From positions 1 to 6,483 of the forward strand of contig JAHWKH010000150.1 in the NCBI GenBank assembly GCA_019347995.1: DNA of 6,483 nucleotides, in the 5' to 3' direction. Numbering within the stretch: the first letter of the stretch is position 1; every line of letters begins with the position of its first letter. This document shows positions 1 through 6,483 of the stretch, one piece after another. Origin of the DNA: Gemmatimonadota bacterium. Lineage in GTDB: Bacteria; Gemmatimonadota; Gemmatimonadetes; Longimicrobiales; UBA6960. Below the pieces are notes generated by a model. The model did no database searches. It was not told the origin of the DNA and saw nothing but the letters and a program-made list of their open reading frames with translations. Both the position numbers and the translations under genes were made by a program.

Positions 1-112
1 GGGGCCCGGTCAGCGCCAGCAGACCGCCGCGTCCGTCCGCAGCGCTGCGCAGCAGCTGGGCGACGGTACCCAGCGCTGACTCCCGGCCGGCGAGCGGCAG
101 CGTGCCTGACAT
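1..112 (-). CDS. N-terminal fragment of a probable AAA/LuxR-type ATP-binding regulator (cut by window edge)
   Basis: Read on the minus strand from an ATG at 112-110, 37 codons run to the window edge. An in-frame TAG at 124-122 sits four codons upstream, so translation starts at this ATG or later. The peptide begins [14 protein letters not shown] and ends [12 protein letters not shown] 'LxGRExxL' motif about 25 residues before an 'LLxLTGPxGxGKT' strand and P-loop is the usual opening of the ATPase domain in large LuxR-family (LAL/MalT-like) and AAA_16 regulators. The window ends just where the Walker A glycines and lysine should follow, so the ATPase call rests on the flanking pattern only. 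No clear ribosome binding site is visible, so it may be leaderless. It points away from the ruv operon, is unrelated to it in function, and lies on the far side of a suspicious ruvA junction. It may not belong to the same genome as the rest of the window. Confidence 0.55.
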   Translation of the reverse strand, partial: MSGTLPLAGRESALGTVAQLLRSAADGRGGLLALTGP

Positions 113-219
113 GGGCGCAGCCTACGACGCCCGGCCACCGGCCCTGCACCACCGCGGCGGGGTCAGCCGTCGTGCTGGGAGGAGCCGGAAGGGGTTCCCG
201 GGGTTAGGGTGGAGCGGTC
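113..219. other. Short divergent intergenic region left of the ruvA fragment
   Basis: These 107 bases separate the minus-strand regulator start (112) from the plus-strand ATG at 220. The plus frame used by the ruvA fragment is closed by a TAG at 205-207, so the RuvA N-terminal domain cannot lie upstream in the same frame. A GGTGGA at about 208-213 is a usable ribosome binding site for the ATG at 220. That suggests the first codons of that frame are a genuine gene start, though not necessarily of ruvA. I see no convincing -35/-10 pair. Confidence 0.4.
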
Positions 220-576
220 ATGACCGCCACCGCCACCGACGGCCGACTGTCCCCGGAGTTCCGCCGTCGCAGCCTGCACCGCCTCGCCCGGGCCCTGGTG
301 GAGAAGGACGTGAACGCCCTCAAGCAGGTGAGCGGGGTGGGGAAGAAGACCGCGGAGCGCCTGGCCCTGGAGCTCGCCGACAAGGTCCAGGACCTGGCGG
401 TGAGCGGAGCCGGGACGGAGGAGACCGCCGCCCCCGGGGCGCAGGAGGCGGTGGCGGCCCTGGTCGCCCTCGGCTACAGCTTCACCGACGCCGACGACGC
501 GGTCCGTGCGGTCCTGGAGGGGGCGGGAACCTCCTCGGCGGACGAGCTCATCCGCAGGGCGCTCCAGAAAGCATGA
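220..576 (+). CDS. ruvA: RuvA C-terminal half, N-terminally truncated and probably fused to foreign sequence
   Basis: RuvA tetramers bind Holliday junctions and recruit the RuvB motor. This frame has 118 residues, whereas RuvA is normally about 190-205. Present are the second helix-hairpin-helix (residues 34-52, [16 protein letters not shown]), an acidic/Ala-Gly linker (about 58-73), and the flexible C-terminal domain III that contacts RuvB (about 74-118, with [16 protein letters not shown] and a final [10 protein letters not shown]). Absent are the N-terminal OB-fold domain I and the first helix-hairpin-helix. The opening [17 protein letters not shown] does not resemble RuvA; recognisable RuvA sequence starts near residues 20-24 (LARALVEKD). 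A stop at 205-207 rules out an in-frame extension. The end overlaps ruvB by four bases (ATGA, 573-576), the normal ruvAB arrangement. As it stands the protein should not form a junction-binding core. Either an assembly chimera or a real deletion/fusion near 265-285 explains it. Confidence 0.8.
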   Translation: MTATATDGRLSPEFRRRSLHRLARALVEKDVNALKQVSGVGKKTAERLALELADKVQDLAVSGAGTEETAAPGAQEAVAALVALGYSFTDADDAVRAVLEGAGTSSADELIRRALQKA

Positions 577-1643
577 GCGAGCGACGCCAGGTGTCCGGGC
601 GCACCGAGGTCACGACTCCCGAAGCGCTCCAGGAGGACGAGCGGTCCGAGCCCGGCCTGCGTCCGCAGCGGCTGGCCGAGTTCGTCGGCCAGGAGAAGGT
701 GCGCGAGGCCCTGTCCATCTCCATCGAGGCCGCGCGCCAGCGGCGCGAGCCTCTGGACCACGTCCTCTTCCACGGCCCCCCCGGCCTGGGCAAGACGACC
801 CTGGCGTCGCTCATGGCGCGCGAGCTCGGGGTGAACATCAAGAACACGTCGGGGCCGGTGCTCGAGAAGCCCGCCGACCTCGTGGGCATGCTGACGAACC
901 AGCGCGAGGGCGACATCCTCTTCATCGACGAGATCCACCGTCTCAAGCCCATCATCGAGGAGTTCCTGTACCCCGCCATGGAGGACTGGCGGGTGGAGAT
1001 CCGGCTCTCGGACGGCCCGCGGGCGCAGACCATGACGATGAACATCGAGCCCTTCACGCTCATCGGAGCGACCACGCGCTTCGGGCTGCTCACCGCTCCC
1101 ATGCGCGCCCGCTTCGGCATCGTCCAGCGCCTCAACTTCTACCCGCCGGGAGAGCTCAAGACGATCGTCCGCCGCAGCGCCCGCATCCTGGGCGTGGAGG
1201 TCATGGAGGAGGGCAGCGACGAGATCGCCTGCCGGTCCAGGGGCACGCCCCGGGTGGCCAACCGCCTGCTCCGCCGCGTGCGCGACTACGCCCAGGTGCG
1301 CGCCGACGGCGTCATCGACCAGCAGGTGGCGCAGGCGGCGCTGGCCATGCTCGACGTGGACGAGTACGGGCTCGACGAGATGGACGCGCGTGTCCTCAAG
1401 ACCCTCATCGAGAAGTTCGACGGAGGTCCCGTGGGCCTGGGCTCGCTCGCCGTCGCCATGGGCGAGGACGCCCAGACCCTGGAGGAGGTCTACGAGCCCT
1501 TCCTCATCCAGGAAGGCTTCCTCCAACGCACGTCCCGGGGGCGCCAGGCCACCCGCCGGGCGTACCGACGGTTCGGCTATACGATGCCGGCCGAGAGACG
1601 GGACGAGGGCCCGGGACCGCAGGGCTCGTTCTTCGAGGAGTGA
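573..1643 (+). CDS. ruvB: Holliday junction branch-migration ATPase RuvB
   Basis: This 356-residue AAA+ motor forms hexameric rings that pump DNA through RuvA-bound Holliday junctions during recombination repair. Walker A is GPPGLGKT (68-75), Walker B ILFIDEIH (115-122), sensor 1 GATTR (165-169), and the arginine-finger region is PMRARFG (176-182). Sensor 2 lies in [16 protein letters not shown] (223-238). The C-terminal winged helix spans about 280-330 and includes [16 protein letters not shown]. Length and motif order are normal. The frame stays open far upstream of 573, but the ATG at 573 is chosen because it overlaps the ruvA stop (ATGA) and gives the usual family N-terminus, a short acidic leader before [12 protein letters not shown]. 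Residue 220 is Cys in [11 protein letters not shown], where Arg is usual; this looks minor. Its partner RuvA is damaged here and no ruvC is visible in the window. Confidence 0.97.
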   Translation: MSERRQVSGRTEVTTPEALQEDERSEPGLRPQRLAEFVGQEKVREALSISIEAARQRREPLDHVLFHGPPGLGKTTLASLMARELGVNIKNTSGPVLEKPADLVGMLTNQREGDILFIDEIHRLKPIIEEFLYPAMEDWRVEIRLSDGPRAQTMTMNIEPFTLIGATTRFGLLTAPMRARFGIVQRLNFYPPGELKTIVRRSARILGVEVMEEGSDEIACRSRGTPRVANRLLRRVRDYAQVRADGVIDQQVAQAALAMLDVDEYGLDEMDARVLKTLIEKFDGGPVGLGSLAVAMGEDAQTLEEVYEPFLIQEGFLQRTSRGRQATRRAYRRFGYTMPAERRDEGPGPQGSFFEE

Positions 1644-2743
1644 GCGGCGGGGGGCGGCGCGTCTCGGAGTACGACTACGACCTGCCGGAGGGCAGGATCG
1701 CCCGCTACCCCGCCCAACGGCGCGACGAAAGCCGGCTGCTGGTCGTGCCCGGCGGGGGTGGGGATCTCGGGCACATGCGCTTCCGTGACCTGCCCGACCT
1801 CGTGCGTCCCGGCGACGTGCTGGTGGTGAACGAGAGCCGTGTGCTGCCGGTCCGGCTGCTTGGGAGCAAGCCCACCGGCGCTCCCTCCGAGATCCTGCTC
1901 CTGAGGCCCACGCCGAGGGCGGACGCCGACGATCCGCGGGAGTGGGAGGCGCTGGTGCGTCCCGGCGGCAAGCTCAAGCCGGGCCGCCGGGTGCTCGTGG
2001 CCGACGACCTGGCCGTGGACGTCGTCGACTCCCTCGAGGGCGGGGGGCGGGTGGTGCGCCTCGACACGCCGCTCCCGGCTCTGGAGGCCATCGAGCGCCA
2101 CGGGCACGTGCCCCTCCCACCCTATCTGGGACGCGAGGACGAGCCCCTCGACCGGGAGCGCTACCAGACGGTGTATGCGCGCGTTCCGGGCTCGGTGGCG
2201 GCGCCCACGGCCGGTCTCCACTTCACGCCGGCGCTCCTCGACGCGCTCGAGGCGCGGGGCGTGCGTCGCGTCGCCGTAACGCTCGACGTGGGGGTGGGCA
2301 CCTTCCGCCCCGTGGACGCCGAGGATCCGGCCGAGCACGACATGCATGCCGAGCGCTACCGCGTCGAGCCTGAGGCGGCTCGGGCCATCAACGAGGCGCG
2401 GGCGGCGGGAGGCCGCTGCTGGGCGGTGGGGACGACGGTGGTGCGGACCCTGGAGACGCTGGCCGACGGGCGGGGCGTGGTGCGGGCCGGCGCCGGCTCC
2501 ACGCGCCTCTTCATCCGTCCTCCGTACCGCTTCCGGGCCGTGGACGCGCTCGTCACGAACTTCCACCTGCCGCGCTCCACCCTCCTGATGCTGGTGGCGG
2601 CCTTCGGAGGCTACGACCGCGTCATGGAGGCCTATCGGGTGGCGGTGCGGGAAGGCTACCGCTTCTACTCGTACGGAGACGCCATGGCCCTGCTGCCGGA
2701 TCCGGACCGGGCCCCCGATGGATCCCTCGCGCCTCCGGGGTGA
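1640..2743 (+). CDS. queA: S-adenosylmethionine:tRNA ribosyltransferase-isomerase QueA
   Basis: QueA moves the ribosyl group of S-adenosylmethionine onto preQ1 in tRNA to make epoxyqueuosine, the step after Tgt in queuosine biosynthesis. The protein has 367 residues, slightly above the usual 340-356. Signature segments are [14 protein letters not shown] (11-24), [14 protein letters not shown] (60-73), GHVPLPPY (155-162), YQTVYA followed by [13 protein letters not shown] (175-196), [13 protein letters not shown] (213-225), [10 protein letters not shown] (263-272), [17 protein letters not shown] (306-322) and [10 protein letters not shown] (342-351). The start is the GTG at 1640, which overlaps the ruvB stop (GTGA). 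No other ATG or GTG lies between it and the conserved YDYDLP block. The extra N-terminal residues are glycine/arginine-rich, and the C-terminal tail after YGDAMALLP is about 15 residues. tgt lies two genes downstream, so both queuosine enzymes share the operon. Confidence 0.96.
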   Translation: MSGGGRRVSEYDYDLPEGRIARYPAQRRDESRLLVVPGGGGDLGHMRFRDLPDLVRPGDVLVVNESRVLPVRLLGSKPTGAPSEILLLRPTPRADADDPREWEALVRPGGKLKPGRRVLVADDLAVDVVDSLEGGGRVVRLDTPLPALEAIERHGHVPLPPYLGREDEPLDRERYQTVYARVPGSVAAPTAGLHFTPALLDALEARGVRRVAVTLDVGVGTFRPVDAEDPAEHDMHAERYRVEPEAARAINEARAAGGRCWAVGTTVVRTLETLADGRGVVRAGAGSTRLFIRPPYRFRAVDALVTNFHLPRSTLLMLVAAFGGYDRVMEAYRVAVREGYRFYSYGDAMALLPDPDRAPDGSLAPPG

Positions 2744-2779
2744 ATCATGGACGGCGAAGGAGCAGCGTTCCCCCTTTCC

Positions 2780-2784
2780 GGGAG
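2780..2784 (+). promoter_or_regulatory. Ribosome binding site favouring the GTG start at 2791
   Basis: GGGAG lies six bases before the GTG at 2791. The competing GTG at 2740 overlaps the queA stop but has no comparable purine-rich site. The ATG at 2809 has only a GGAG 13 bases upstream. This site is the main reason for choosing 2791. Confidence 0.5.
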
Positions 2785-2790
2785 TCCCCA

Positions 2791-3171
2791 GTGGAGCTGG
2801 TGAAGACGATGCGGCTCGAAGTGAGCCGTGGCGAGTTCGACGTCTGCCTCTTCGCCGACGACGAAAGGGTCGTGGCGGTGAGCGTGGACATCGACTCGAG
2901 CTCGGCGGTGGCGGTGTTCGAGCGGCTCGCCAAGGCCATCTACGACGACGGCATCAAGCCCCTCGGCCTGCCGGCCGCCGACTTCACGCTCTTCGCGCGC
3001 CATCCGGGGGCGCGCGTGGAGTGGACGACCAACGAGCTTCTCTGGCATCCCGGCGACGAGCGGTACTCCGAGGCGGCTCCCGACTGGCGGCATCCGTCGC
3101 ACGAGCAGGTCAGGGAGACAGTGGGGCCCGCCTTCGACGAATGCGCCGCGGCGGTGGCTCCCGCCGAGTGA
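2791..3171 (+). CDS. Small conserved-looking protein of unknown family between queA and the SET gene
   Basis: I do not recognise this gene. From the GTG at 2791 it encodes 126 residues. Alternatives are a GTG at 2740 (GTGA overlap with queA, 143 residues) and an ATG at 2809 (120 residues). The residues before MRLEVSRGEFDV look like translated non-coding sequence, while the rest has coding character and no frame breaks. The chain looks soluble and acidic. It has a predicted beta-rich start (MRLEVSRGEFDVCLFADDER, then VVAVSVDID), an amphipathic helix (AVAVFERLAKAIYDDG), a Trp-containing middle (RVEWTTNELLWHPGDE) and a helical, Ala-rich C-terminus (VGPAFDECAAAVAPAE). There is no signal peptide, membrane segment or obvious catalytic motif. 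The two cysteines are far apart and do not suggest a metal site. Close spacing with queA implies co-transcription. It may be lineage-specific. Confidence 0.7.
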   Translation: MELVKTMRLEVSRGEFDVCLFADDERVVAVSVDIDSSSAVAVFERLAKAIYDDGIKPLGLPAADFTLFARHPGARVEWTTNELLWHPGDERYSEAAPDWRHPSHEQVRETVGPAFDECAAAVAPAE

Positions 3172-3183
3172 TCGGGATTTCGT

Positions 3184-3209
3184 GGAACGGTTCCTGCTTG
3201 CGACGTCGC
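3184..3209. repeat. Two small inverted repeats after the unknown gene
   Basis: GGAAC-G-GTTCC (3184-3194) is an inverted repeat with a one-base centre. GCGACGTCGC (3200-3209) is a perfect 10-base palindrome. They lie in the 196-base gap between the unknown gene and the SET gene, upstream of the candidate promoter. They could be operator half-sites or chance in GC-rich DNA. Neither is followed by a T run, so they are not intrinsic terminators. Confidence 0.3.
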
Positions 3210-3255
3210 TCCGACGGTCCGCGAACGCCTCCGGGACGACGCGGGCGGCGACCCT

Positions 3256-3285
3256 CTGACGGCGACGCGCGGTGGCTCTTATCTT
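3256..3285 (+). promoter_or_regulatory. Candidate sigma70-type promoter for the SET-tgt-yajC-def-fmt unit
   Basis: CTGACG (3256-3261) matches the -35 consensus TTGACA at four of six positions. TATCTT (3280-3285) matches the -10 consensus TATAAT at four of six. The spacer is 18 bases. The -10 sits in one of the few AT-rich patches of the window (about 3278-3290). Transcription would start near 3292 and leave a leader of about 75 bases before the ATG at 3368. This is the longest clearly intergenic stretch between operon genes, so an internal promoter is reasonable. Confidence is limited because sigma preferences of the host are unknown. Confidence 0.35.
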
Positions 3286-3291
3286 TTCTCT

Positions 3292-3314
3292 GTCGCCTGC
3301 GGGCGACTTCGCCC
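3292..3314 (+). other. Leader hairpin(s) before the SET gene
   Basis: GTCGCC (3292-3297), loop TGCG, GGCGAC (3302-3307) forms a perfect six-base stem. The sequence GGGCG (3301-3305), loop ACTT, CGCCC (3310-3314) forms an alternative five-base stem using some of the same bases. The two are mutually exclusive and would fall at the very 5' end of a transcript from the candidate promoter. No T tract follows, so it is not a terminator. A regulatory role is only a possibility. Confidence 0.3.
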
Positions 3315-3367
3315 ACGTGACGCCGTTCCTGGTCGCTCAGCCATCAACCCAGCGGGAGCACGAACCG

Positions 3368-4896
<1,529 letters not shown>

Positions 4897-4931
4897 CCGG
4901 AGCCGCGCCCTTTCCACCCCCGAACGACGAT

Positions 4932-4936
4932 GGGAG
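4932..4936 (+). promoter_or_regulatory. Ribosome binding site that selects the GTG start of yajC
   Basis: GGGAG ends five bases before the GTG at 4942. The alternative ATG at 4930 overlaps this very site and has no purine-rich sequence of its own upstream. The GTG is therefore the better start. Confidence 0.55.
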
Positions 4937-4941
4937 ACGCC

Positions 4942-5271
4942 GTGCCCCACGCGACGCTCACGCTCCTCATGGCCCCCCGCGAAGGGGGCGGTGCGGGCAC
5001 GATATTCATCGTCCAGATGATCGCCATCTTCGCGATCTTCTACTTCCTGCTCATCCGTCCGCAGCGCAAGCAGCAGAAGCTCCACGAGGCGATGGTGGAA
5101 GCGCTCAAGAAGGGAGACGACGTGGTCACCGCCGGCGGCATCATTGGGACCGTGGTGCACGCCGAGAAGGACCGGGTGACGATCCGCACGGGTGAGAGCA
5201 CCCGCGTGGTGGTGGAGAAGGGACGCATCGCCCGCGTGACCACGCGGGAGACCGAGACGGAGAAGGGCTGA
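4942..5271 (+). CDS. yajC: Preprotein translocase subunit YajC
   Basis: YajC is a small inner-membrane partner of SecDF-YidC at the SecYEG translocon. From the GTG at 4942 it has 109 residues, the normal size; an ATG at 4930 would add four. After a short Gly-rich N-terminus comes a single hydrophobic helix (about 20-39, TIFIVQMIAIFAIFYFLLI). It is followed at once by the hallmark basic motif RPQRKQQKLHE. The cytoplasmic domain then has LKKGDDVVTAGGIIGTVV, DRVTIRTGES and RVVVEKGRIARV, all typical of the family. It lies 45 bases after tgt; the tgt-yajC pairing is widespread in bacteria. secD and secF, which often follow, do not; def comes next after seven bases. Confidence 0.94.
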   Translation: MPHATLTLLMAPREGGGAGTIFIVQMIAIFAIFYFLLIRPQRKQQKLHEAMVEALKKGDDVVTAGGIIGTVVHAEKDRVTIRTGESTRVVVEKGRIARVTTRETETEKG

Positions 5272-5278
5272 GGATCCG

Positions 5279-5800
5279 ATGGCCCTACACCCCATCGTCC
5301 TGCTGGGCGATCCGATCCTGCGCACGCCCGCCGATCCGGTGGAGACGTTCGACGACGCGCTCCGGGATCTCGTGGACGACATGTTCGAGACCATGTACCA
5401 CGCCGAGGGCGTGGGGCTGGCGGCGCCGCAGATCGGCATCGGTCGGCGCGTGCTCGTGATCGACGTGCGCGACAAGGACGACCCCGAGGCCGGCCGCGTC
5501 GCGCTCGTGAACCCGCGCGTGGTGGAGGCGAGCGCGGAGGTGGAGAAGGAGGCCGAGGGCTGCCTCTCCATTCCCGGTCTCGAAGAGGTCGTGGAGCGGT
5601 CCCGCACCGTCTGCGTCGAGGGCCTCGACCCCGGGGGCAGGCCCGTGAGCCTCCAGGCCGACGACCTCCTGGCGCGGGCGCTCCAGCACGAGATCGACCA
5701 CCTGGAGGGGATCCTCTTCCTCGATCGGGTCAGCCCGATCAAGCGCCGCATGCTCCTCAAGAAATGGAAGAAGCTCCAGGAGGAGAACGTCTCCGCGTGA
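5279..5800 (+). CDS. def: Peptide deformylase
   Basis: Def is the metalloenzyme that removes the formyl group from nascent N-formyl-methionine. It has 173 residues, the usual size. All three signature motifs are intact: GVGLAAPQIG (44-53), EGCLSIPG (93-100, metal ligand Cys95) and QHEIDHLEG (136-144, ligands His137 and His141 with catalytic Glu138). The C-terminus is a basic helix (IKRRMLLKKWKKLQEE), as in many type 1 enzymes. The ATG at 5279 has GAGG (5270-5273) five bases upstream, overlapping the end of yajC. The stop overlaps the fmt start by four bases (GTGA). Pairing with fmt, whose product adds the formyl group, is the classical arrangement. Confidence 0.97.
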   Translation: MALHPIVLLGDPILRTPADPVETFDDALRDLVDDMFETMYHAEGVGLAAPQIGIGRRVLVIDVRDKDDPEAGRVALVNPRVVEASAEVEKEAEGCLSIPGLEEVVERSRTVCVEGLDPGGRPVSLQADDLLARALQHEIDHLEGILFLDRVSPIKRRMLLKKWKKLQEENVSA

Positions 5801-6483
5801 GGATCCTCTTCTGGGGCACGCCGCTCTTCGCGGTGCCTTCGCTGCGCGCGCTGGAAGAGGAGGGGCACGACGTGGTGGGCGTGGTGACCCAGCCCGACCG
5901 CCCGGCGGGGCGGGGGCGCGAGCTCACGTCGTCGCCCGTGAAGCAGGTGGCCGTCGAGGCCGGGGCCGAGAAGGTGCTCACGCCGGAGCGGCCCCGTGGG
6001 GAGGCCTTCGTGGAGCAGATCCGCGCGCTGGAGGCCGACGTGTCGGTGGTGGTCGCCTACGGCCACATCCTGGAGCGCGCCGTCCTCGACGTGCCCCGCC
6101 TGGGCTCCATCAACGTCCACGCCTCGCTTCTCCCGCGGCTGCGTGGGGCCGCGCCCGTCAACTGGGCCATCGTGCGGGGACACGAGACCACCGGCGTCAC
6201 CGTCATGCGCATGGTGGAAGCCATGGACGCGGGGCCCATCCTGCTCCAGACCGAGGAGCCCATCGGGCCCGACGAGACCGCCACGGAGCTGGCCATCCGG
6301 CTGGCGGAGGTGGGCGCCCAGACGCTGGTGCAGAGCCTGGCGCTCATGGATCTGGGCGCGCTCGAGGAGCGCGAGCAGGACGGGTCGGAGGCGACCTTCG
6401 CGCCCAAGATCGACCGCTCCACGGCCCGCATCGCCTGGAACGCCGACGCCACCGACGTGGCGAACCTCGTGCGGGGGATGGAC
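5797..6483 (+). CDS. fmt: Methionyl-tRNA formyltransferase, 5' part (cut by window edge)
   Basis: Fmt formylates Met-tRNA of the initiator type using 10-formyltetrahydrofolate. The window holds the first 229 codons of about 310, with no stop before the edge. Seen are the Rossmann-like start VRILFWGTPLFAVPSL (1-16), TQPDRPAGRGREL (31-43), the folate/catalytic block INVHASLLPRLRGAAPVNWA (105-124) with Asn106 and His108, and MDAGPILLQ (143-151) with catalytic Asp144. The linker FAPKIDRSTARIAW (201-214) leads into the C-terminal tRNA-binding domain, of which only the beginning is present. The start is the GTG at 5797, overlapping the def stop (GTGA). An AGGAGG-like stretch lies about 12 bases upstream. 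Nothing looks damaged. Confidence 0.96.
   Translation, partial: MRILFWGTPLFAVPSLRALEEEGHDVVGVVTQPDRPAGRGRELTSSPVKQVAVEAGAEKVLTPERPRGEAFVEQIRALEADVSVVVAYGHILERAVLDVPRLGSINVHASLLPRLRGAAPVNWAIVRGHETTGVTVMRMVEAMDAGPILLQTEEPIGPDETATELAIRLAEVGAQTLVQSLALMDLGALEEREQDGSEATFAPKIDRSTARIAWNADATDVANLVRGMD

Noticed and set aside
102..572. Open plus-strand frame continuous with ruvB, extending about 157 codons upstream
   Set aside because: It is low-complexity Arg/Gly/Pro translation out of frame with the ruvA fragment, and the RuvB family start fits the ATG at 573.
474..1526. Minus-strand open frame opposite ruvB
   Set aside because: Antisense shadow of ruvB with no recognisable domain.
506..1639. Long upstream extension of the queA frame through ruvB
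   Set aside because: It overlaps RuvB entirely, and QueA homology begins just after the GTG at 1640.
1500..1660. A preQ1 riboswitch upstream of queA
   Set aside because: queA starts inside the ruvB stop with no leader, and no preQ1 aptamer-like sequence is visible.
1577..2566. Minus-strand open frame opposite queA
   Set aside because: Antisense shadow of queA; biased composition and no motifs.
2718..3320. Alternative plus-strand frame overlapping the unknown gene and the following gap
   Set aside because: Arg/Gly-rich translation typical of a wrong frame; the competing frame has balanced composition and a ribosome binding site.
4897..4941. Terminator or promoter between tgt and yajC
   Set aside because: Only 45 bases, with no stem plus T run and no promoter-like hexamers; it reads as an operon spacer.

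Overview
This is a very GC-rich window (frequent GTG starts, strong G/C at third codon positions) carrying one compact plus-strand housekeeping operon. Gene content and order (ruvA-ruvB-queA-x-SET-tgt-yajC-def-fmt) point to a high-GC bacterium. Gemmatimonadota or a similar lineage is my best guess from gene order and the style of YajC, but this is inference without a search. No tRNA, rRNA, CRISPR array or insertion sequence was seen.

Layout. Bases 1-112 hold the start of a minus-strand gene that reads like the N-terminus of an AAA/LuxR-type (LAL-like) regulator. It leaves the window just before its expected Walker A loop. Bases 113-219 are a short divergent intergenic stretch. At 220 a plus-strand frame opens that contains only the C-terminal half of RuvA, preceded by about 20 residues that do not look like RuvA. 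RuvA therefore seems joined to foreign sequence near 265-285. Either the left end of the contig is chimeric, or a real rearrangement cut ruvA. From there on the operon is intact: ruvB (Holliday-junction motor), queA and tgt (queuosine modification of tRNA), yajC (Sec translocase accessory), def and the start of fmt (N-formyl-methionine removal and addition). fmt runs off the right edge.

Two non-canonical members sit between queA and tgt: a small protein of unknown family (about 126 aa) and a 128-aa SET-domain protein, a predicted protein-lysine methyltransferase. A 196-base gap before the SET gene holds a plausible promoter and several inverted repeats, so SET-tgt-yajC-def-fmt may form its own transcription unit.

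Most junctions are four-base overlaps of the form NTGA: ATGA at ruvA/ruvB, GTGA at ruvB/queA and def/fmt, a possible GTGA at queA/unknown gene, and apparently CTGA at SET/tgt. The last matters because the conserved Tgt N-terminus lies upstream of the first canonical start codon, which implies a CTG start. The housekeeping genes all keep their catalytic residues. No clearly new multi-gene system is evident. The items most worth a second look are the ruvA junction, the SET/tgt pair and the tgt start.
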